Assembly (NCBI GenBank): GCA_949361645.1
Contig: OX442416.1
Span: 18,346,323 to 18,410,322, forward strand
Reading direction: 5' to 3'
DNA length: 64,000 nucleotides
Source of the DNA: Spongilla lacustris
Lineage: Eukaryota; Porifera; Demospongiae; Spongillida; Spongillidae
Part shown: positions 56,643 to 64,000 of the stretch, one piece after another
Position numbering within the stretch: the first letter of the stretch is position 1
How the letters are laid out: the number at the start of each line of letters is the position of its first letter
Position numbers and translations under genes: made by a program
Notes under the pieces: model-generated
Database searches by the model: none
What the model was told of the DNA's origin: nothing
Seen by the model: only the letters and a program-made list of their open reading frames with translations

Positions 56643-56779
56643 AAGTTCCAAAAGAAGATCTGTACGGAAAACCTCATGAGTAATGATCTTTGAATGCACT
56701 ATGTACAGACCAGTAGGTAGGCCGTGAGTATACCATTGTTTTACGGGAAGCAAGAGAGTTGCCCTGATGTGGTAATATA

Positions 56780-56925
56780 GATGTGAAGAGTGGGATGGAG
56801 AGGGAGGAGGGGAGGGGAAGGGAAGGGAAGGGAGAAGGGGAGGGGAATGGAGGAGTGGAGGGGAAGGGAAGGGAAGGGAGGAGGGGAGGGGAAGGGAAGA
56901 GGGGAGGAGAAGGGACAGGCGCGTA
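56780..56925. repeat. GGGA/GGGAA-rich tract
   Basis: Purine-only units such as GGGAAGGGAAGGGAGAAGGG. A GCGCGCTTTGCGCGCGCG palindromic stretch follows at 56960. Confidence 0.8.
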
Positions 56926-57121
56926 TCCAGGATTTGACGGAAGGGGGTGCTGGACGTATAGCGCGCTTTGCGCGCGCGAAATTTTTGGCAACCACGCCCA
57001 CTCAGCAGTATAGTCTAACAGAAAGCAAGAATGTTTGCAATCGCCAAGGATGGCGCCAAGCGAATTCATCATACACTAATTAATAGATGTATATGACGAA
57101 CAGGCTCTAGCTTTATCCGCT

Positions 57122-57300
57122 TTAGCACACTAAATGATCCGCTGAGTGCGTTGCGAATACTGATAAGTGCTCTGGCAATGCAGCTTTAATACTGCGGATA
57201 CAATCAGATTCTGCTGATGGAAGACTGCAAACTTCACGTCGTTTCACTGTATACATGCCAAGGATAACTTTGGAGCCACTTGTCTTATGTATGTTACGCG
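57122..57300 (-). CDS. Candidate terminal exon, unrecognised
   Basis: The minus strand reads TSGSKVILGMYTVKRREVCS, SAESDCIRSIKAALPEHLSV and FATHSADHLVC before a stop. An AG acceptor could lie near 57290 (CATAAG). No family match. Confidence 0.3.
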
Positions 57301-58274
57301 CAAAGCGTGGATTTGCGCAAACCCGGGATTGTCCTGCGCAAACCCTGGATCCAAGGTTTGTTTGAGATTGCCCCAATATAAATTTTTTTAACCCAATTAA
57401 CTCGCTTATCTCGTAATTTTCAACTGAACGAAGGCACAAAAGTTGTATCGACTACTCCAGAGCCTGGCAGAGCCTTTGAGCGTACACACAGATAGGTTGA
57501 GATAACCTGTCGGTCTGTCCAGTCTGGTCTCCAACCTAATTGGGCTTTTCAAGACGGTAAGTTAGTTGTGTGGTAGGCATTATTAAGAGCGGATCGATTG
57601 ATACCCTCAATAGAACGCTTTCTTGTGATGGTTGTAAAAGGCCCAGTGGCTTCGCTTGAATCCAGCTTATGGGCGCCCGCTAATCACGATAGTGGGTGAA
57701 AGTCGTATCTGTACTGTCAATATGTAACGCACTGTCTTATGGGCGCCGGCTCATCGCAATACATAATGTGAAGTTAAAAAGTATGTAAACTGAAGTACAG
57801 CCGTATTTGTCAAAAAGGAAATCAGGGAGCTAGTTTGTTGGGTAGTTGCGCTTATAAATGGGACTAGTACCGACCGTTTGAAGTTTTGGGTGGAGTTGCA
57901 CTTGGACGCTGACTCTGTGATGACAGTACTTTGTTCACCAGCCAGCATTAGAAACATGTGACAAGTATTTTTCGTCATTTCTGTTCAGGATTCTAATAAC
58001 ACCACCGTGCTAGCCATGTTAGTAAATTGCATGGTGTATGTGGAAGATTTTTTTATGACAGTGTCAACTATGAGGTCATGTATTACATATGTTACAAAAA
58101 AAAAAACCCTCTTACCCTTTTCCCCTCCCCCTCCTTCTGAGCTCCACCCATTCCCCCTCCCCCTCTTTCTGAACTGTGATGTCGCCCTTTTCCCCTCTCC
58201 CTCCTCCTGGGCTGTGCTGTTATCCATTAGGGAGAGGGGCTTTCTGTTTTGTGCTCATACTTTTGAGTCAAGAT

Positions 58275-58560
58275 TGAGAGGCAAAAAAAGTATCACCTCC
58301 ACCAGGGATTGAACCCATGGCCTATGCTCTGCCACCACATTGCCTTATCAACTACACCAAGTACTTTTGAGCAACATTGTGAGAAAAAAAGTATCACCTC
58401 CACCAGGAATGGAACCCATGGCCTATGCTCTGGCCTTAACTACACCAAGTACTTTTGAGCCACATTGTGCCACCACACTGCCTTATCAACTACACCAATC
58501 TGACTTCACCTCCCCCTTTACCCCAAGGGGGAAAGGGTCATGCTTGATATTGTATCCGCA
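58275..58560 (-). repeat. tRNA-derived SINE-like units (block B, first set)
   Basis: Counterpart of 5871-6240 with about 85 bases deleted; it keeps GGGTTCAATCCC and the GTGTAGTTGATAAGGC box on the minus strand. A second set at 60485-60810 follows its own CT-rich minisatellite. Confidence 0.6.
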
Positions 58561-59133
58561 TCGCTTTATACATGTATCATGCATAATGTTAATTGTTTCG
58601 TTAATTTATAAATATTACATACCTACATTATTTAGCAAATCTACCTGCCTGAAATTCTGCGCTAAATGTAGGTATGTAATATTTATAAATTAATGAAGGC
58701 ATAATACCCGTAATTCCTTGTTTGCTTACTTTTTGCTCAATTGCTGTCTACAAATCCTACGTCACCAATTTTATTTTTAAATCTTGTTGGAAATATGAAT
58801 GTATAGTGGGTACAAAGAACAAAGGTGGAGAGATATGTAGAGTTCACTAAAAGCATATGCTACACAGTATGATCTATTTAATAAGCAATCAGCCAGAATT
58901 TTAAAATTGGTCAGCAGTTGTGTTTCCCACTCTGCAGTAGTGGCATGTAAGGGTTCTATAGCAACTTTAGTTTAAAAATACAAACTCAACTACACATTGT
59001 ATAATTCACACCATCTGACAATGGACTGTTTTATGATCTTGTTTTTTTACAACACCATCCATATACAGGAAAGTGTTCAGCACCATACATATTTAGATAC
59101 ATATCATTACTTGTTCATTAAATCACTGCTTAC

Positions 59134-59226
59134 CCCGCGATTTGAATTTACAGGTACTCCACTTTCGATCAACCTCGCCACCTCGCCAATATCACCTCTC
59201 TCTGCCGCATCTCGAAGCTTCTGTTC
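59134..59226 (-). pseudogene. Truncated ankyrin-type cap exon
   Basis: Same GTAAGC donor and GVPVNSNRG end as 4524-4640, but similarity stops at QKLRD and unrelated sequence follows, removing the acceptor. Confidence 0.65.
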
Positions 59227-59929
59227 TTTAGCATATGAACTGCTAGATCGGTTTAATAGTTGCTGCAAGGTGACGTGGGGTGGGGGAAAGCAGCTTTATT
59301 CGTACAACTCCAAGTTCAATACCCCACACGATAATACATCAAAATAGGCCTACGTACATCATACGCGCACATCAAATATCATACCGACCGTCCATAGGGC
59401 GTGCCAATAATAGATCGTATCCACAGAAAGGTGTGAAGGAATTTAAATCACGCCGGGTAACATCACGTTAACTACACCCACTGGTGGGAAAGATAACAAC
59501 GGTGGGCATTGGGAAAAACGCGTGTTTTGTAGTTATTAGTGAAATGGATTACTCTCTCCAGCAAATTAAGATACATGAACAAGCATCGTCTTCCATATAT
59601 AGATTGTTGCATTAGGGGGCTTGTCCAAACTAGCGTCATTGTGACGTTAACATATAAACATTTGTCCTTGATACAGGTGAATAGGCATTAATTGATGAAA
59701 AGCATCCTGCATACAGCTTACACAATGTACATGTGCACACCCCACCCACCCTATGCTGGTGTCACAAAATAGAGTAACCTCTGGATCATAATGTACATGT
59801 ATTCAGGATTTAAAAAAATCTGCTTCGATAAATTAGTCCGGGATTGATAAGGATACACTAATCACCAACAAACACAGAAAACTGTGTACAGTGTACACTT
59901 ACTTCAGTTCGTTGTGTGTACGTGACAGA

Positions 59930-59930
<1 letters not shown>

Positions 59931-59977
<47 letters not shown>

Positions 59978-59990
59978 TGTGTGTGTGTGC
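59931..59990. repeat. GT microsatellite
   Basis: (GT)n with one GG interruption, leading into TGCTGCAAAAGAAATAGTGC, the start of the repeat family also at 29205. Confidence 0.9.
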
Positions 59991-60084
59991 TGCAAAAGAA
60001 ATAGTGCACAGGCTGGAAAAGAAGCTGCAGACCATTTAACCCTTATGCAAGCAATCCCTTGAAGCACTTTGCTACTGTAAATGA

Positions 60085-60420
60085 AATTCCATTGCACTCC
60101 CTCCCCCCCCCCCTCTGGGACCTCCTTCTGAGCTGTGATGTCACCCTTTTCCCCTCCCCCTCCTTCTGAGCTCCACCCTTTTCCCCTCCCCCTCTTTCTG
60201 AGCTGTGGTGTCACCCTTTTCCCCTCCCTCTCCTTCTTAGCTGTGATGTCACCCTTTTCCCCTCCCCCTCCTTCTGAGCTCCACCCATTCCCCCTCCCCC
60301 TCTTTCTGAACTGTGATGTCGCCCTTTTCCCCTCCCCCTCCTTCTGAGCTCCACCCATTCCCCCTCCCCCTCTTTCTGAACTGTGATGTCGCCCTTTTCC
60401 CGTCTCCCTCCTCCTGGGCT
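60085..60420. repeat. CT-rich minisatellite (block B)
   Basis: Counterpart of 5540-5815, one repeat unit longer. Open frames on both strands are artefacts. Confidence 0.85.
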
Positions 60421-60484
60421 GTGCTGTTATCCATTAGGGAGAGGGGCTTTCTGTTTTGTGCTCATACTTTTGAGTCAGATTGAG

Positions 60485-60810
60485 AGGCAAAAAAAGTATC
60501 ACCTCCACCAGGGATTGAACCCATGGCCTATGCTCTGTCACCACATTGCCTTATCAACTACACCAAGTACTTTTGAGCCACATTGTGAGAAAAAAAGTAT
60601 CACCTGCACCAGGAATGGAACCCATGGCCTATGCTCTGGCCTTAACTACACCAAGTACTTTTGAGCCACATTGTGAGAAAAAAGGTATCACCTCCACCAG
60701 GAATGGAAACCTGGGCATATGCTCTGCCACCACACTGCCTTATCAACTATACCAATCTGACTTCACCTCCCCCTTTACCCCAAGGGGGAAAGGGTCATGC
60801 TTGATATTGT
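60485..60810 (-). repeat. tRNA-derived SINE-like units (block B, second set)
   Basis: Counterpart of 5871-6240, with the same A-box-like and B-box-like elements on the minus strand and the GGTCATGCTTGATATTG flank. Confidence 0.6.
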
Positions 60811-61471
60811 ATCCGCATCGCTTTATACATGTATCATGCATAATGTTAATTGTTTTGGAGAGGAGGAAAACATGTACATGTATTGCTTGGAGATGGCCCT
60901 GTAGGTATGATTGTTTTGTCCCTCACTATCAGCAATAGTAGGGGACATTTATTACCTTCATTTATTTATTTTTAATAAATGCAACAGGATTATACATGTA
61001 TTATCAATATTAACACCATAATAAAACACTAAATAATAGCTACTTTTTAAACAGACTACTACAAAGTACCTAAGCCTAACTAATGTTTCAGATATAGCCT
61101 AGCTACTCAAATGAATGGGGCAGGCTTCTCGACAAAATTGCTCTTGGTGTGCTACAAGTTAGCACCAGACTAAGTCTGCCAAGAAGATCAGCAGTGACCT
61201 TACTTTTCAGATGGGTAAAGTGGTGTGTGCCAGCTGCCATATGTCTCAACAGCCAGAGGAACACACACAAAACCTAGTTCCTGGCACTTAGGATCATTGG
61301 CAATGTGCTTGCACTGCTCGCATTTTGGTGTGTAGTCTACATATGTAGTTGTATATATTTATATATCAGTGTGTTTATGTTTTTATTATTATCCAAATAA
61401 CAACTTTTAATATACAAGAGAATACATGAATGGAAATTATTATTAATATGCTACTACCTACTGTACTTTAC

Positions 61472-62090
61472 CTACAGTTTACAGAGAGTGGGATAGGATG
61501 GCTCGGGAATTTGCTCCTTAAAGGGCCAAACTGAGTCTTCCAAAGATTTCGTTGCACATGAGTGACTTGGGACGTCCCTGCCTAGTGGACAAACGGGTGG
61601 CAAGTCTTGATAGTGCTTGTATAGCCTCAGTACCCCAACATCCATATGTCTACACCACAAGAGGTATACATGCCCAGCCTAGTTCCCTGCACCTTTTGTC
61701 ATTTACTCGATGCTTGCAGATCAGGGCAGCCAAGGCAGCTGAACCTGCTGTCACACACGCTTTTTGAATAATTTGTGCATTTAGCGTTGATGTGACAAAC
61801 AGGTCAAAAGCTGCTGGCTTACCCAGGACCCAGTTTGGAACAAGAACATCAGCTGGACGAGTACGATTCCTAGACCACCCACCCATCTCTAGCTTAAGAT
61901 GGGAGCCACCTGGAGAGGATCGCTGTCGCATTCGCTCTGCTCAGACAGCACAGCTGACTTTGTCTTGCCCGATATTATTGCAGGACGGGAGGCAAGCATT
62001 TAAAATAAATCCATGGCTTCCTTTCCCCAAGCACCATAGGACTCTGTGACCAGAGGTATACAACACCAGCCCAAGGCATTGCAAGCGCTC
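61472..62090 (-). pseudogene. Two nested RLE-type LINE C-terminal fragments
   Basis: Minus-strand 61472-61931 reads RPADVLVPNWVLGKPAAFDL, VTAGSAALAALICKHRVNDK and LGWACIPLVV, then a TAG where ETYG should begin, TYGCWGTEAIQALSRLATRL and FGRLSLAL. Upstream, 61960-62085 holds the end of a second copy, LGWCCIPLVTESYGAWGKEA. The RPAD...FDL segment matches 192-211 of the protein at 38747-39709. Block A lacks the 61731-62110 part. Confidence 0.7.
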
Positions 62091-62209
62091 TTCACCTATA
62101 ATTATGATATTATTTTCTTTAATAAATACGATAAGGTTCACATAAGGTTAGGAGGCCACAGAAGTGCTGATCTTCAAGGACACCTCAGGTGGCCTAGGGG
62201 CCTCCATAC

Positions 62210-62287
62210 CTGTATCCTTGAGCCACTTCTCGTACCCAAACACGGCCTTTCTCATCATCTCCAGGAACTGAGGGACTCCTGTCTGTA

Positions 62288-62338
<51 letters not shown>

Positions 62339-62978
62339 TACATGTGTGTGTAAAGGAATCATGTATACCCCTAGCTCCCTTCCTTCTACCCATACCCTTC
62401 ACTGTTCCTCCCCTTACCCATGCCCCTCCCATTGCCCCTCCCCTCACCTGTGCCCCCCAGTTGATCAGCCATGTTGGTATCATTCCTTTTGGGTTGTCGT
62501 AATACAGCATGAAAGCTGAATGACAGGGATGAGGGGGCGAGACATGAGGAGGGAGGTGGAGAGGGAGTGAGGGGTGGAGATGGAGGGGAGATGGTGTCAA
62601 AACAGAACCCTTGTCAAACGCACCCACAACACTTCTTTCCTCTGGAACCTGTCTTGCTGTCGCTCTGAAGTATGCAGGCTTGTTGGAAGTCATCCACCCT
62701 GATGATGCCATCCTTCTCTGGCTCGTTGGGGAACACAGCAATCCTGGCCACACACACACAGGTGGGGACACCATCAATGTCCACCATCCTCATGTCCCTA
62801 ATAAAGGTGTACTGGGGACTGGTAGTCAAATGGTTAAGGTTCAGATTATGTGAGTGGAGATGGCTTGTGTGCATGTGTGCATGTGTGTATGTGTGTATGT
62901 GTGTGCATGTATTGATCTCTGTCTGACATTGGCCAGGGGCAGTCCACAGCCCAGTACAGCCCTTCTGTCTGTTCATGC
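62210..62978 (-). pseudogene. PCTP/STARD2-like START protein, copy B, splice donor lost
   Basis: The exons at 62210-62282, 62448-62515 and 62640-62818 are identical in sequence to those of copy A, and about 62918-62978 matches the fourth. The donor of exon 62640-62818 reads GAAAG where copy A has GTAAG (plus-strand CTTTC versus CTTAC), so the essential GT is gone. Unless an alternative donor is used this copy cannot make the normal START domain. The conserved exons point to a recent duplication. Confidence 0.75.
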
Positions 62979-63415
62979 CTTATGGGGTGGAGGTCTGGTG
63001 GAGATGGGCAAATTGTCAGGGATCCTCCATTACAGGTAGCTACCCATTAGGTAAGCACAACCCCCATCCCACGCACACACTCTTCCTGCTAAAGGCCCCT
63101 ACTCTTCCTCCTCCCCCCTCCAATCCTTCAGAAGCTCACTACTGTGCAATCTCTTTATCACCATGACTACAATGGCAGTCATGGGGTAACAGACCAGAGT
63201 ACTGCAACACCACCATGTCCCCGCCCCCTCTAACACCTGCCACACCCCCTCTAAACCTGCCCCACCCCCTCTAACACCTGCCCCACCCCATAAGGTTTGG
63301 AAAGATGTGTGCTTAAAGTGGATATGAATTTACATTTAGTGATATCAAATGTAATCAAATTGATCACTGCAAAAATGGGAACAATAAAAATTAATAATAC
63401 TGGTACTGGCAGTAA

Positions 63416-63526
63416 TTACAATGTCTGAAATGCAGTATCCACATCAATACCAGGAGTGGAAAGGAGATGTTCCACACAAGTAGTATGACCTTCCCTTGCA
63501 GCAAGGACTAATGGAGTATCACCATA
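63416..63526 (-). CDS. Single-ankyrin-repeat terminal exon (copy B)
   Basis: As in copy A (8465-8578): CACTCCAG acceptor, DTPLVLAAREGHTTCVEHLL, STPGIDVD and a TAA stop, one codon shorter at the end (AFQTL in place of AFKTSL). Confidence 0.65.
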   Translation of the reverse strand, partial: YGDTPLVLAAREGHTTCVEHLLSTPGIDVDTAFQTL

Positions 63527-63571
63527 CTGGAGTGGGTACAATAGTTCAGTCAACATGGTGGGTACAATGTA

Positions 63572-63657
63572 GTTGGGCGTGGCCCGCCCTTCGCGTATTG
63601 GCGGCCCTTCGCGTATTGGCTTCCGCCAATACGCGAAGGGCGGGCCACGCCCAACTA
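63572..63657. mobile_element. 86-bp foldback insertion with 11-bp target duplication
   Basis: Two perfect 33-nt inverted arms (63572-63604 and 63623-63655), starting GTTGGGCGTGGCCCG, flank an 18-nt centre that repeats CCCTTCGCGTATTGGC. The insertion is bounded by GGTACAATGTA on both sides (63561-63571 and 63658-63668). Block A at about 8600 has the empty site with one copy of that 11-mer. This is a clear recent insertion of a small mobile element. Confidence 0.9.
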
Positions 63658-63984
63658 GGTACAATGTACACAAGTCCATGTAGTACACAGTCATCAACAT
63701 GGCTAATATAAAGCAGACATATAAGTATAAATAAAGGGGAGGAGGAAGAGTGAGCTTGGTCCTGTGTGGTGAAGTGTGCTGGCTTAATAGTTCAAATTGC
63801 ATTTAGTTATTACTCCACACAGTTTAGTATCCACCATTAGATAATCATTGAACAATATGTGTACCAAGGTGCAGAAGCTGCAATAGTGCTGCATGTTTAT
63901 CACATGAACCAAAAAGTGTAGTGGCTTGCAATGTCAGCTACAGTTCCTATAACAGTGCATATCTTATTCAGTGGACCAACTCAC

Positions 63985-64000
63985 CAAATCTTTAATGTTC
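63985..64000 (-). CDS. 3' end of an ankyrin exon running off the window
   Basis: The minus strand shows GAACATTAAAGATTTG then the donor GTGAGTTGG. The bases match the ends of the other ankyrin exons, so the exon continues beyond the right edge. Confidence 0.6.

Larger units (their letters stand above)
58108..64000. repeat. Block B: direct, rearranged duplicate of block A
   Basis: In order, 58108-58590 corresponds to about 5706-6285; 58594-59226 to 4009-4626; 59238-59692 to about 5000-5453; 59994-61730 to 5456-7171; and 62114-64000 to 7172-8960. Orientation is direct throughout. Differences include deletions, a 300-bp extra segment (59692-59994), a retained 370-bp segment (61731-62110) and a foldback insertion. 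Identity is very high over the PCTP exons. Confidence 0.85.

Overview
The window looks like accessory-rich, gene-poor DNA from an invertebrate animal. A sponge is my best guess, but this is inference. The evidence is small GT-AG exons of animal gene families (a PCTP/STARD2-like START protein, an HSPBAP1-like JmjC protein, a THAP zinc finger, ankyrin-repeat exons), a beta-helix/multi-pass membrane protein of a kind I associate with sponges, very many CA/TG arrays and scattered ACATGT palindromes. Nothing looks bacterial: there are no operons, no Shine-Dalgarno sites and no CRISPR. Most long open frames are artefacts of tandem repeats. I found no convincing rRNA or tRNA gene, only tRNA-like SINE repeats.

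Layout. 0-3 kb: 3' exons of an unrecognised minus-strand gene. 3.6-9 kb: block A, holding a hairpin element, an ankyrin-type exon, CT-rich minisatellite, tRNA-like SINEs, fragments of a restriction-like-endonuclease (RLE) LINE, four PCTP-like exons and an ankyrin exon. 9-12.7 kb: a CR1/Jockey-type LINE (ORF1 plus a frameshifted ORF2) sitting in ankyrin-exon DNA. 12.7-13.5 kb: inverted ankyrin exons. 14.4-16 kb: two oppositely oriented relics of a Ty3/gypsy retrotransposon split by a minisatellite. 17.6-21.5 kb: an ankyrin-type minus-strand gene whose introns hold a 20-bp minisatellite. 21.8-25.3 kb: hairpins, SINE, a partial PCTP copy and a coiled-coil-like exon. 25.7-26.6 kb: a broken copy of the beta-helix gene. 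27.7-28.9 kb: the 3' half of an HSPBAP1-like gene. 29.6-33.6 kb: the beta-helix/multi-pass membrane gene, read divergently from a THAP gene at 33.8 kb.

36-41.5 kb and 45-49.3 kb: two long inverted repeats with arms of about 1.2 kb and 0.7 kb; the first encloses a truncated RLE LINE flanked by AAT arrays. 43-44 kb: two candidate exons around a 160-bp GT array. 49.9-50.4 kb: a roughly 500-bp CCCT array. 52.1-54.7 kb: minus-strand exons with a hAT-type DNA transposon (14-bp TIRs, 8-bp target duplication) between them. 54.9-57.4 kb: small zinc-binding-like exons. 58.1-64 kb: block B, a direct, rearranged copy of block A whose three central PCTP-like exons are identical, but with a destroyed splice donor and a private 86-bp foldback insertion.

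The most unusual gene is the beta-helix/multi-pass protein. It has eleven nearly identical rungs encoded by DNA cassettes, two of them identical over 81 bp, followed by a cysteine-rich stalk and about nine membrane segments, with a one-base frame break between segments 2 and 3. A truncated relative, including the same 5' flank, lies 7 kb away.
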